NCBI RefSeq assembly: GCF_001428255.1
Contig: NZ_LMRW01000006.1
Location: forward strand, 1-64,000
From: Agromyces sp. Soil535
Lineage (GTDB): Bacteria; Actinomycetota; Actinomycetes; Actinomycetales; Microbacteriaceae
Reading direction: 5' to 3'
DNA length: 64,000 bases
Below the pieces are notes generated by a model. That model did not search any database, was not told where the DNA came from, and saw only the letters and a program-made list of their open reading frames with translations. Below are positions 42,087-51,070 of the stretch, piece after piece. Position 1 is the stretch's first letter, and every line of letters starts with the position of its first letter. Made by a program: the position numbers and the translations under genes.

Positions 42087-42411
42087 CCGGCACCTCCTTG
42101 TATCCAGTCCGCTTGGGGAGCCGCCGGCACGGCCGCACGGTCCTGACTCATTCCTACCGAGGACGAAATGTAATATCGACTCCAATCAGGGGGATGCGTG
42201 ACGTCTCCGCTGGAAACGTCTCTCAATGGGGCCATCGGACACCTGCGAACGTTCGCCGTTTAGCCTCGCGCCTTCATGGACGGCGTTCGGCGGGTCGGTG
42301 CCCGGCCAAGCAGCTCATCGCCACCGCGGGACGGTATCCCCCGGTACCCACTGAATCCCCCGGTGCCCGCCGACCGATGCCTCAGCGGGCGACGACGTAA
42401 CTCGGGTCAAG
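42087..42411. other. 325-bp region without a supported gene
   Basis: This spacer must hold the promoter of the oxidoreductase gene on the minus strand; an AT-rich stretch near 42170 is the only candidate. Nothing else is recognisable. Confidence 0.5.
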
Positions 42412-42807
42412 TCACCGGCGCGCTTGCGTCACCTCGGCTGACCAACGACGTGCGGCGGGGCGCCACAACAAGATGGTGGCGGAGCCCACAACCAACACGC
42501 CCAGAGCGAGGAATACGTAGCCGGCCACCAAGCCAACGACGTTCGCTGCAATGACGAGCAGAGCGGTCCATCGCGGCCACACCATCCCGTGCCACGCGCC
42601 CAGGGCAATGCTCACTTGAGCTATGCCGACGGCGGTGATTATGAGAAGCAACGACAGCGAGCCCGGCGCGAGGTTCCCGATCGCGCCGAAGACGAGTGTG
42701 CCCATGAGCGGAATCAAGAAGAAGCCACCGCCTGCGGCCATTAACCCGCTTGCCCACGTGGTCTGCGACGGTCGTTGTTGCATCGCGTAGGTCACCTCGA
42801 ACTTCAT
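42412..42807 (-). CDS. small integral membrane protein
   Basis: The 131-residue protein has four predicted helices (FFLIPLMGTLVFGAIG, LLLIITAVGIAQVSIAL, ALLVIAANVVGLVAGYV, LALGVLVVGSATILLW). No family is recognisable. Start at ATG 42807 gives MKFEVTYAMQQRP. The 251 bases between it and the DUF1254 gene hold nothing I can support. Confidence 0.6.
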   Translation of the reverse strand: MKFEVTYAMQQRPSQTTWASGLMAAGGGFFLIPLMGTLVFGAIGNLAPGSLSLLLIITAVGIAQVSIALGAWHGMVWPRWTALLVIAANVVGLVAGYVFLALGVLVVGSATILLWRPAARRWSAEVTQARR

Positions 42808-43058
42808 TTGGCCCCCAGCTGAACGTCACGCGTGCGGATACAGAAATGTAGCGCGTGCATGGTGCAGACGGTGGAGGGCGACAGCCCGAAGTGATCCCAC
42901 AAGCCATCGTCGTACGGACGCGCATCGACCCTCGCAGCGTGCGGGATATTCCATGCAGGTGGCACGGAGAAGGGGCGCCGCGGATCGTTACCGGCCGGGA
43001 TCGGGCAGGCTGAGGAGTGTCTACCTACCAGGCCGAAGGTGCAGGGCACCACCGGGGA

Positions 43059-44405
43059 CTAATTTGCGACTCGCACTGCGGGAGGCATCCAAGACCCGTC
43101 GAGGATCGACGGGGCGTCGTCCTTCGGCCAGTAGAGCCGCAGGAAGAGCGCGAAAGGGCCGCTGGGGGACGGCAGCCAGTTGGCCTCATTGTCCTTGCCG
43201 GGTGAGTCGTGCTGTATGTGGAGGTCGAGGGAGCCGTCGTCGTTGAAGGTGAAGTCGTCTCGCTGGCTCAGGTTGACTCGGTCCAGCGGGTTGGGCACGA
43301 AGAAGCCTTCGCTGTCGTACATGGTCAGCGACCAGAAGCCGTTGACTGGCGGCAGCTGCCCGCTGGCGAAGTGGAGCACGTAGGTGTTGGCGCCGTTCAG
43401 CGCGTTCCCGTCGGCGTCCACCCTGGTCAACGGGTAAACAGCATCCTCGGGTCGATTCCAGCCCGGGCCCTGCCAGTTGAGGAGCGCCCTGTGCAGGTAG
43501 TCGGTGCCGTAGACCCCGGTGGGGAACGAGGTCACCCAGCCGTTCCGGATTCTTCCCGCGTTCGGCGCATGGGCCTTCATCGCTGTCAGGGCGGTTTGGG
43601 GTGCCTGCGCCAGTCCCTTGGCGACGGTCGGGTCGAGCGCGCTGACGTCCCAGTCCTCGCCCGGCACAAGCCCGATCTGCGCCATCTTGGCGACCATCGG
43701 GGCATCGGTCGTCGTCGGCGGATTGTGCTTCAGAAGACTCGCCAAGAGCTTGAAGTACGCCGCGGCATCCATGTTCATGACTTGCGTTGTCGTCGAGGTC
43801 GTCATGTCGATGTCGGAGTTGACTTCGCCCCTGGGCGGAGTGAACTCGCCGCCGTAGGCACTCAGCGGAACCAAGGCGACCCCGTCCTGGAAGGCGTGCA
43901 CCCTTTCGTAGTCCTCCGGCGTGCCGGTGGTGTAGATGCGGCCAAGGATCCAGACCAGGTTGGTGGCCGATCGGTACTGGATGACTCCCGCGGGCAGGTC
44001 ACCCGTCCAGTTCGGGCCGGTGATGGCGTACGTCTGGCGCCCGGTGCCCGTCGAGCGAGTGCCGGGGGCTTGAAACACCTGGCTCCAGCCGTCCAGCAGC
44101 CCCATCACGAAGTAGCGGCCCTCAGCGTCTGGAATGTCGAGTATGTAGGGTTCTTTGCCGAGATCCAGCCACGCCACGGAGTACAGCGTGTCGGCATTGG
44201 CGCCCGGCACGTCCCGGTACGTCACGGGAGGAAATTCCCGCGCATGGGCGAACTGTCCCATCGGCGCGCGCATACCGGCGGGCTCGGTCGTGTTCGTCGT
44301 CACCCGCCGGGTCATTTCCAACGTCACCAACGCGTAGCCGTAGACATAGACCTCCGCACCGACCTCGGCAGCCTGCTCTTCACTGAGCTCACGTTGGGAC
44401 TTCAT
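43059..44405 (-). CDS. DUF1254/DUF1214 domain protein
   Basis: The 448-residue protein shows the DUF1254 part (EVYVYGYALVTLEMTRR, NADTLYSVAWLDLGKEPYIL, RYFVMGLLDGW) followed by the DUF1214 part (FWSLTMYDSEGFFVPNPLDR and ANWLPSPSGPFALFLRLYWP). Many members are periplasmic, but no signal peptide is present. The function of the family is not known. It is transposon cargo and starts at ATG 44405. Confidence 0.9.
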   Translation of the reverse strand: MKSQRELSEEQAAEVGAEVYVYGYALVTLEMTRRVTTNTTEPAGMRAPMGQFAHAREFPPVTYRDVPGANADTLYSVAWLDLGKEPYILDIPDAEGRYFVMGLLDGWSQVFQAPGTRSTGTGRQTYAITGPNWTGDLPAGVIQYRSATNLVWILGRIYTTGTPEDYERVHAFQDGVALVPLSAYGGEFTPPRGEVNSDIDMTTSTTTQVMNMDAAAYFKLLASLLKHNPPTTTDAPMVAKMAQIGLVPGEDWDVSALDPTVAKGLAQAPQTALTAMKAHAPNAGRIRNGWVTSFPTGVYGTDYLHRALLNWQGPGWNRPEDAVYPLTRVDADGNALNGANTYVLHFASGQLPPVNGFWSLTMYDSEGFFVPNPLDRVNLSQRDDFTFNDDGSLDLHIQHDSPGKDNEANWLPSPSGPFALFLRLYWPKDDAPSILDGSWMPPAVRVAN

Positions 44406-44669
44406 AGCTCGCTTCCGTTCGTTTGAAGAGGGTTCTCAACGTTCAGAGACGCGATGCGGGTCCGTTCCATCTGCCACCTGATCCGCCGCACCGCCGGAAC
44501 GCAAACCCGGGGCAGACCCCCCCACCGCTGGCGCTCAGACTACTCGCGGCATGCGACTCGCGGAACGAAACTCTGTATGCCGGGTGGTGCAGTCCGCAAC
44601 ACGGTCCCGCGGCGCACCGCGGCCTCTGTCCGGCGTCGACGTGAGAACTCTCGGTGCCATGCTTCCCGC

Positions 44670-45071
44670 ATGACCCGCCCGCAGCCGGCGCCCGGTGACG
44701 GGGCGCTGAACGATACAGCTCAACGAAGGAACGCAGGAGCGGATATCTCATACCCCGCGCACGGTTCAGAGAAGGACCCCACTGAAGTCGCGGCAGCCGT
44801 ATGGGTGTCCGTGGCCGAAGTGGACCGCCGGCTTCGTTCCGGGGTCATGGCAGTACCCTGGGCAGCACGGCTCGACGCGCGATGGGCCCCGACCCTGCGA
44901 GCCATCGACACGATAGACGATCGGCTAACGAGCGTCTCCACAATGCCGGCCCGCCGGCGAGCACGAGTCCCCAGCTCTGGTCGCAGAACCCGGCGGTGGC
45001 GGTGCGATCGTTTCGCGCCGGGTCATCGCAAGCACGGATTGCTCAGGCCCTCGGGCTCAAGCTCGAGCTGA
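44670..45071 (+). CDS. doubtful hypothetical protein
   Basis: In the 720-bp stretch 44406-45125 the only candidate is this 133-codon frame. Its middle (DPTEVAAAVWVSVAEVDRRL and ARLDARWAPTLRAIDTIDDR) looks like a helical protein, but the last 40 residues are Arg/Ser-rich as in out-of-frame sequence. A frameshift near 44950 is possible, since another frame then reads ARIAQALGLKLELKDRS. It may be a decayed gene. Confidence 0.3.
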   Translation: MTRPQPAPGDGALNDTAQRRNAGADISYPAHGSEKDPTEVAAAVWVSVAEVDRRLRSGVMAVPWAARLDARWAPTLRAIDTIDDRLTSVSTMPARRRARVPSSGRRTRRWRCDRFAPGHRKHGLLRPSGSSSS

Positions 45072-45125
45072 AGGACCGCAGCTGACTGCGGAGCGGTTGC
45101 CCAGGCCATCACTCAGGAGTAGCGC

Positions 45126-45530
45126 TCACGGAGGCACCTTCCTGCTTCCGGTCGCGTTCTCGCTGCGCAATTGGCCGTATGCGATCTCCAGCCTTCGCCG
45201 TAGTTGGCGATTCTCGTCTTGGAGCTTCTTGTTGCGCGTGGTCAGCGCCTCGATGCGGGTCAGCAGCGAGGCTGCGCTTGCCCGTTGGTCGGTCGGGGTT
45301 CCTGCAGGGCGGCCCGTGTTCTTCTGCTGCAGGCTCCGCGCGGCCGTGATCAGGTCGCGCTGGGAGTAGATGTAAGCGCGAGAAACCGACGCGGCGCGCG
45401 CCAGCTGGGTGATGCTCAGACATTGACCGTCTTGGTTTGCCTGGTTGATGACCGCGATGACACGAGCGCGGGCCTGCTCACCCCGCCTGGCGGCAGCCTC
45501 GAGGACGTGTTGCCTGTTGTCAGCTCGCAT
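45126..45530 (-). CDS. tnpC: TnpC-like transposition protein, DUF6262
   Basis: The 134-residue protein has an N-terminal helical domain with a helix-turn-helix-like SITQLARAASVSRAYIYSQRDL and a C-terminal coiled coil, LLTRIEALTTRNKKLQDENRQLRRRLE (across residues 88-115). This is the DUF6262 layout of the third Tn554-type transposition gene. It overlaps tnpB by 11 bases. In Tn554 TnpC is a small accessory protein affecting efficiency and orientation of insertion. Confidence 0.8.
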   Translation of the reverse strand: MRADNRQHVLEAAARRGEQARARVIAVINQANQDGQCLSITQLARAASVSRAYIYSQRDLITAARSLQQKNTGRPAGTPTDQRASAASLLTRIEALTTRNKKLQDENRQLRRRLEIAYGQLRSENATGSRKVPP

Positions 45531-47826
45531 GCGCTGGGCGCTCCTGCTCGTCCGTTGTGGGCTGTCCCCCGACCACGATCTGTGCCGGTGCGCAGCTCTT
45601 GCAAGCGTCAATGATCCTGGTGAGGTTGCCGGCGATCTGGCGGTTCTTCTCTGCGATCCGTGCGTGGCCGGCGGCCTCGGACTTCTCTATGAGCGTCAGC
45701 GTCGTGCGCAGCTGGGTCTCGTGCTGGGGCAGGAACTCCGGAGTGGTGATGAACAGGGGGCAGGTCAGGCACGGGTTCGCGTGCGCGCAGTCGCTCTGAA
45801 CCGGCATGCCGCAGTAGCCATTGGGTAGTGTCTGCTTCGCCCGGGCGATCCCGGTGCGAAGCCACTGCGCCGCCGCCAGTGGATGACTGCCGTCGAGCTC
45901 GACCTCGTTTCCCTCGGCGTTGATCTTTCGCGCCTTCTCCCACGCGCGTCGCACCGTCCTGTCGTGTAGGCGGGCATAGTGGCTGGTCATCTCCGGGGAC
46001 GAGTGATCCATCAACTGCTGGACGATGTGCTGAGGCACGTCGTTGTTGATCAGCCGTGTGCCGAAGGTGTGCCGGAACTGATGTGGGGTTACCCGCACCG
46101 GCTGGCCGTGCTCGTCGGTCAAGGCGAGCTGGCCGAGCCATTCCTGGACCGCGTGCCGGAACCCGCCGGCGGTCGTCGCCCGCGTGCCGTCGATGTTCGC
46201 CGTGCGGCCGGGGAACATCTTCGTCGCGGTGCCACCCGAGTACCGGTCTTCCACCTCGCGGCGCTGCTGGCGAAGCCGCTCGGCGAGCTCGTCGTCGACG
46301 GGGGCGTAGGCGTCGCGTTTCATCTTGTGGTTGAGGTAATGCAGGTACGGGTTGCCCTCGTCGTCCTGAACCAGGCATTCCAGACCCAGGTGCACGGCGT
46401 CCCCGGCGCGCAGGCCGCAGCGGATCATCAGCTCGAGGATTACCCGGTAGGCGGGATCGCGCATTGTGGCGAGGCTCTCGGGCGTTTCAATCTGCGCCAT
46501 CACAAACTCACTAATCGCGCGCCCCGGCATGTGCCGGGTGTCGCGCGGGACGTCGTCGCCGTGCAACATAGTCGAGGCTGGCAGCTCCGGCGCCCACTGG
46601 AACTGGTGAATGGTGCGCAGGAAAGTGCGGATCGCGTACAGGACAGCCGTGCGAGTGCGGTCGACCGGGAACCGGATCGCCGCTTGCGCCATCCACGCCT
46701 CGATATGCCCGCGGCCGAACTCCGCCGCGGAAGCCGGCGGCGTGGAGCCCGCCTCCAGGCACGAGCTCAAGTGCTGCAACGCCATCATGTCCAACCCCGT
46801 GGTCGTGACCGAGATCCCGAGGGCCAGCCGGTGGCGCAGCCACCGCTTGGCGAGCTCGCGCAGCCACGGCTGCCTGATCGGCACGAAGTCGAGTGTCCGC
46901 TTCGGGTACTCGGGATACCCGATGTAGGCGAGCCGCCACTCGTCGCGCGGATACTCGCGGTCCCAGCCCATCCCATTCAGCAGAACATCGAGCTCGTTCC
47001 AGCCCCACCTGAAGAACATTGCCGCGTAGTTGTTGATCCCGGTAGCCCGCCCACTGGCGGTTCCGATGCGGCTGACCCACTCGGAGGCAGGCACGTCGAG
47101 AATGCTCGTTTCATCCGCCTCGCGCAACGCCCGCATTGCGATGTTCCACCCATAGAGGTCCGTGCGCTTCGTGCCGCGATCCACCCAGGACTGGAAGACG
47201 TACTGAACCTCCAGCGCAAGTCGTGGCGGCAGATTGCTCAGGTTGAGGACCGGGATGCTCGTGCGCTCCACATACCCCACGAAATCCTCGAGCGTGGCGT
47301 CCGGGCGGGATTTACGGAAACCGTCCCACCGTTTCTGATCGGACGAGCAGAACGGCAGGTTGCCGTGCCGCCACACCTCGCATCGCGGGATCGTGCACGT
47401 GAGCGGCGGATCGGCCACGTGAATCGGGGAAATCATCGCCGCCCACTCCGCGGCCTGCGCATCCGGGCGCTCAGTGCGCCAGCGTTTCACGTGCCGGGCG
47501 CACAGACCGTGTCCGGATCTGCCGTACTCGCAGCCCTGCACGAGGCACGGCCGGGGTGCAGTGTGTGGCGAGGCGGTCGTGACCCATTCCTCCCACACGG
47601 CCCCGGCTTGTTGTGCGTGGAACCACCTCAGTGAGTGCGCTCCACACATATTGCGACGCGACCACGCCGTCTGGGCACAGCCCGGGATGTCGCAGTGCCC
47701 GAATTTGAACAGCCTGTTGCCCGGGGGCGGGACCAACAGCGGTGTCCGGTACTCGGGTCGGACCGCAGCGGCCAGAGCGGCCATCGCCGCATCCACGGGC
47801 GTCAGCATCCTCTCGGGCATACTCAT
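45520..47826 (-). CDS. tnpB: TnpB-like tyrosine recombinase
   Basis: The 768-residue protein has a tyrosine recombinase core in its second half: LELMIRCGLRAGDAVHLGLE (first Arg), KMKRDAY (Lys), VTPHQFRHTFGTRLIN (His-X2-Arg), QLMDHSSPEMTSHYARLHD (His and nucleophile Tyr). The N-terminal part carries several CxxC/H-type pairs (CDIPGC, CLVQGCEYGRSGHGLC, CTIPRC) and the C-terminus CAHANPCLTC, likely zinc-binding. It is longer than TnpB of Tn554 (about 630 residues). Start ATG 47826 follows GAGGAG. It lies 1 base after tnpA. Confidence 0.87.
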   Translation of the reverse strand: MSMPERMLTPVDAAMAALAAAVRPEYRTPLLVPPPGNRLFKFGHCDIPGCAQTAWSRRNMCGAHSLRWFHAQQAGAVWEEWVTTASPHTAPRPCLVQGCEYGRSGHGLCARHVKRWRTERPDAQAAEWAAMISPIHVADPPLTCTIPRCEVWRHGNLPFCSSDQKRWDGFRKSRPDATLEDFVGYVERTSIPVLNLSNLPPRLALEVQYVFQSWVDRGTKRTDLYGWNIAMRALREADETSILDVPASEWVSRIGTASGRATGINNYAAMFFRWGWNELDVLLNGMGWDREYPRDEWRLAYIGYPEYPKRTLDFVPIRQPWLRELAKRWLRHRLALGISVTTTGLDMMALQHLSSCLEAGSTPPASAAEFGRGHIEAWMAQAAIRFPVDRTRTAVLYAIRTFLRTIHQFQWAPELPASTMLHGDDVPRDTRHMPGRAISEFVMAQIETPESLATMRDPAYRVILELMIRCGLRAGDAVHLGLECLVQDDEGNPYLHYLNHKMKRDAYAPVDDELAERLRQQRREVEDRYSGGTATKMFPGRTANIDGTRATTAGGFRHAVQEWLGQLALTDEHGQPVRVTPHQFRHTFGTRLINNDVPQHIVQQLMDHSSPEMTSHYARLHDRTVRRAWEKARKINAEGNEVELDGSHPLAAAQWLRTGIARAKQTLPNGYCGMPVQSDCAHANPCLTCPLFITTPEFLPQHETQLRTTLTLIEKSEAAGHARIAEKNRQIAGNLTRIIDACKSCAPAQIVVGGQPTTDEQERPAHAS

Positions 47827-48948
47827 CTACAGCTCCTCCTCATTGATGTTCGCCCAGGCCTTATCGAACCATCCGGCGGCGATCAGCGCGTCCCGGGCGT
47901 CCGCGGCGGTCAGGTGGCCATACGTGCCCAACGTGGTCTGAATACTCGCGTGGCCCAGCAGCTTCTGCACGACCGCCCAATCAGCTCCGCGGCGAATCAG
48001 CTCGGTCGCATATGTGTGCCGCAGATGGTGCGGGGTGAAGCCGCTCAGCCCGGTCGCCCGGCGCAACCGCAGCACCAGCGATCGGACGCTCGAGTACTGC
48101 AACGCGTGCCCGCGCGGCCCAGCCCACAGGTTCACGAAGACGTAATCGGAGTCGACCAGGCCGTACTCGTCGTCCATGTACGCGGCGTACATCGAGAACA
48201 ACTCCGGGTTCACCGGCACACTCCGCGGCTTCCAGCCCTTCACCCGTGCCCCGTTAGCGTTCTGCCGCGGCTCGATGTCTACCGCCTGTCGAACCATGCT
48301 CAAGTCGCTATGCCGAAGCCCCAGCAGCTCTCCCACCCGCATCCCAGTCTCGAACAACACCGTCAACAGGAACCGGTCTCTCAACCGTGTGCAGGAGTCG
48401 AGCAGCCGATTCAGGTCGTCACGGATAACGACCTGAGGAAGCGGGGCAAGCGCCGCCCGCAGCCGGATCTCCCGCCGCGCGGCGCCGCGCTCCGCGTGTG
48501 CGAGGAAGCCCTTGAAGCCGCCGCGACGCGATCCCGAAGACCACTGCGACAACGTCAGCTCCACCCCAGGATCCGAGCGGCTGTGGAATTCGTAGAATGC
48601 CGAGGCAGCCGCCAGCTTGCGCTGCAATGTTCGCTCCGAAACCGCGCTACCGACCCCCGGGAGAACCGGAATCCCCGAGTTGCGCAGGTGCCGGGGAACC
48701 CGCAGCCATGCAACCCATTCCCCGATGTCGCGAAGCTGCAGCGACCGCCAATCCAGGTCGCCGTCACCGAGCCACGCGAACAGATCCTGGAGGTCGTGAG
48801 CGTAAGCCTTGACAGTGTTCGGCGAATAGTTCAGATGATCCAGGTGCGCTAGGAACGACTCCGCCGGGTCCACCGGGCGATCGTCGAGCCCGAGAAGAGT
48901 AAACGACCTTCGCCCGGACACACCAGAGACCAACGCCTGCACCGGCAC
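47827..48948 (-). CDS. tnpA: TnpA-like tyrosine recombinase
   Basis: The 373-residue integrase has a SAM-like N-terminal core-binding domain (HLDHLNYSPNTVKAYAHDLQ) and the catalytic residues in FETGMRVGELLGLRHSDLS, TPHHLRHTYATELIRRG and KLLGHASIQTTLGTYGHLT. It is the first of three recombination genes at the right end of the element. The GTG at 48948 is the likely start; the frame is open further upstream but the added residues do not resemble integrases. Confidence 0.87.
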   Translation of the reverse strand: MPVQALVSGVSGRRSFTLLGLDDRPVDPAESFLAHLDHLNYSPNTVKAYAHDLQDLFAWLGDGDLDWRSLQLRDIGEWVAWLRVPRHLRNSGIPVLPGVGSAVSERTLQRKLAAASAFYEFHSRSDPGVELTLSQWSSGSRRGGFKGFLAHAERGAARREIRLRAALAPLPQVVIRDDLNRLLDSCTRLRDRFLLTVLFETGMRVGELLGLRHSDLSMVRQAVDIEPRQNANGARVKGWKPRSVPVNPELFSMYAAYMDDEYGLVDSDYVFVNLWAGPRGHALQYSSVRSLVLRLRRATGLSGFTPHHLRHTYATELIRRGADWAVVQKLLGHASIQTTLGTYGHLTAADARDALIAAGWFDKAWANINEEEL

Positions 48949-49064
48949 TTGACCACCACCCTCACGTCGATGACAGCCACGTTGACTGTCAATCACGCAG
49001 CGAGAGCGACACCATTCCGTGCGTTGATCTCGTCGTTGACACAAGTGATACTGCACCAGATAAG

Positions 49065-50027
49065 CCCAGCCAGGAGCGGAAGCGTGCAGAGCTTCACGAG
49101 GGCGTCCTGCGCGGTGTTCGCGTGGATCGTGGACATGCCGGGCAACCCCGAGTTCAGCGCGATGAGCAGGTCGAGGCTCTCGGCCTCGCGCACCTCGCCC
49201 ACGATCAGCCTGTCGGGCCGCATGCGCAGGGCCTCCTTGATGAGACGGCGCAGTGTGATCTCCCCCGTGCCCTCGAGGCTTGGCTGCCGGCACTGCATCG
49301 ACACCAGGTCACGCACGTCGAGGTTGAGTTCGAACGTCTCCTCGACCGTGACGACGCGATCGTCGACGCGCGCCGCCGACATGAGCGCATTCAGCATCGT
49401 CGTCTTGCCCGTGTGCGTCGCGCCGGACACGAGGATGTTCGCGCCCGCGAGCACGCTCATGCGCAGGAACTCCGCTGCCTGCCGGGTGACCGAGCCGAGC
49501 TCGACGAGCTGGGCGAGCGAGCGGATGCTGCGCTGGAACTTTCGGATGTTCACCGCCCAGTGCGCACGCGTGACATCGGGGATGGCGACGTGCAGTCGCG
49601 AGCCGTCGGGCAGCGACGCGTCGACGAAGGGCGAGGAGAGGTCGACGCGCCGACCGGAGTGCTGCAGCATCCGCTCGACGAGCTCACGGACCTCGCGGTC
49701 GGAGAGCACGACCGTCGTAAGCTCGGCAACGCCGTCGCGGGCGACGAACACGCGCGTGGGGGCGTTGATCCAGATCTCCTCGACCGTCGGGTCGTCGAAG
49801 TACGGCTGGAGCAGCCCGTAGCCGGTGATCGCGGCGAGCACGTCGCGTGCGGTGCCCGCCTCGTCGCCGAGCTGGGCGTGGGCGCCGCCGAGAGCGCGCT
49901 CGCTGTAGCGGCGGATCTCCTCGTGCGCGTACCGCGCGGCCACCGAGCCATCGGCTGCGAGGTCGACCCCCTCGCGCAACACCCTCGTGCGCACGCGGTC
50001 GGCGATCGTGCGCACGGGGTCGGTCAT
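49065..50027 (-). pseudogene. tadA: tadA 5' fragment (N-terminal 321 residues)
   Basis: This is the CpaF/TadA-type pilus ATPase with Walker A GATHTGKT (202-209), Walker B RLIVGEVRE (273-281) and the His-box STIHANTAQDAL. It runs to LCTLPLLAG, then reads 23 foreign residues of the transposon before a stop at 48993-48995. The missing C-terminal 89 residues are at 34016-34285. Joined, they give about 410 residues, normal for the family. The truncated product still contains both Walker motifs but loses the end of the ATPase core. Confidence 0.9.
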
Positions 50028-50155
50028 GGCCTCAATACTGGAGTGCCGCGGATGCCACGCCGTGGACTTATCCACAGCTGTGGATGCCGCGACGAACACG
50101 GTGGGCAGCGTGCGGGACTGTCGAGGAATCGTCGCCGACGACTAGACTCCTCCCC

Positions 50156-50632
50156 GTGTCGAGCACACGCGAGCGACGCATGATTCTTCCTCCTCGCTGG
50201 TTCGTGCGCGTGGCTTGGCGTGTACACCGCGGCTTGTACCGCGTCACCGGCGGACGAGTCGGGCTCCGGCGCCCGAAACCCAAGGACTACGGCACGATCC
50301 ATCTGACCACCACCGGGCGGCGAAGCGGCCGCGAACGCGGTGTGATCCTAGGCTACTTCGAAGACGGTCCGAACCTCGTCACCATGGCCATGAACGGCTG
50401 GGCAGACCCCGAGCCGGCATGGTGGCTCAATCTGCAGGCCCATCCGGATGCGAAAGTGGTCGTCCCCGACGGCACGCGCCTCGTGCATGCCCGCGCTGCG
50501 CGGGGAGACGAACGATCGCGTTTGTGGTCCACGTGGCGCGAGATCGACACGGGGCTCGACGACTTCGCCGCTCTGCGGTCGTCCGAGACCGCAGTGGTGA
50601 TCCTGGAGCCACGGCCTGATCCGGTGCTCTGA
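50156..50632 (+). CDS. deazaflavin (F420)-dependent nitroreductase family protein
   Basis: The 158-residue split-barrel protein resembles Ddn-type F420-dependent oxidoreductases: IHLTTTGRRSGRERGVILGYFEDG, NLVTMAMNGWADPEPAWWLNLQAHPDAKV (read across residues 46-105). GTG 50156 lies seven bases after TAGACT (50143-50148), the same leaderless pattern as other genes here; ATG 50180 is the alternative. Substrate unknown. Confidence 0.82.
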   Translation: MSSTRERRMILPPRWFVRVAWRVHRGLYRVTGGRVGLRRPKPKDYGTIHLTTTGRRSGRERGVILGYFEDGPNLVTMAMNGWADPEPAWWLNLQAHPDAKVVVPDGTRLVHARAARGDERSRLWSTWREIDTGLDDFAALRSSETAVVILEPRPDPVL

Positions 50633-51066
50633 CCTCGCCGGGCTGCTCTGCGGCGAAGATGTGCAGGTACCACTCGCCCGGCTCGCCGTCGGGCGTGGTC
50701 GTTCTCGTCCACACGTCGCCCGCGAAGTTGTTCTTCCAGCGCGTCGGCAGGCCGTCGCCGTCGGGGCCCGCGCCCGGGTGAAACCAGAACCGCTTGCGCC
50801 TCCGACCCCGGCTCGGCGGCAAGCGCCTCCGTGAACCACGGATGGCGATCCGACACGTGGTTCGACACAACATCGATGATCGTGCGGATGCCCCGCTCCC
50901 GCGCCTCGGCGATCAGCCGCTCCGCATGCGCCTGCGTGCCGAACGCGGGGTCGATGTCGCGGTAGTCCTCGTAGACCACGGCGGTGCGCGACTATTCGGC
51001 GGTCATCGGCTCGTGCACGTCGGGCGCGCCGACCCGGGCGTCGGCGATTGCGGTCGGGTGAGGCAT
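50633..51066 (-). pseudogene. GH13 alpha-glucosidase remnant
   Basis: The gene started at ATG 51066, 4 bases after the stop of the permease gene, with PHPTAIADARVGAPDVHEP and MTAE. A TAG at 50994-50992 stands where the usual Trp of MTAEWW would be. TAVVYE then joins directly to DYRDIDPAFGT, so about 50 residues are missing. RTIIDVVSNHVSDRHPWF is normal, a frameshift follows near 50800, and the other frame gives GPDGDGLPTRWKNNFAGDVW and WYLHIFAAEQPGEV before the gene is cut off. It was the last gene of the sugar transporter operon. Confidence 0.8.
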
Positions 51067-51070
51067 CCGC

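Larger units (their letters stand above)
34286..49064. mobile_element. Tn554-like transposon inserted in tadA
   Basis: The ~14.8 kb segment separates two halves of tadA that join without loss of a codon. At its right end it carries three adjacent minus-strand genes in the Tn554 order: tnpA (tyrosine recombinase, 373 residues), tnpB (tyrosine recombinase, 768 residues) and tnpC (coiled-coil protein, DUF6262-like). TTATCT occurs near both ends in inverted orientation (34291-34296 plus strand; 49063-49058 minus strand), followed by partly similar bases. No target duplication is evident, as expected for this family. Base composition and codon use look less GC-biased than the flanks. Exact ends are uncertain by several bases. 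Confidence 0.82.
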
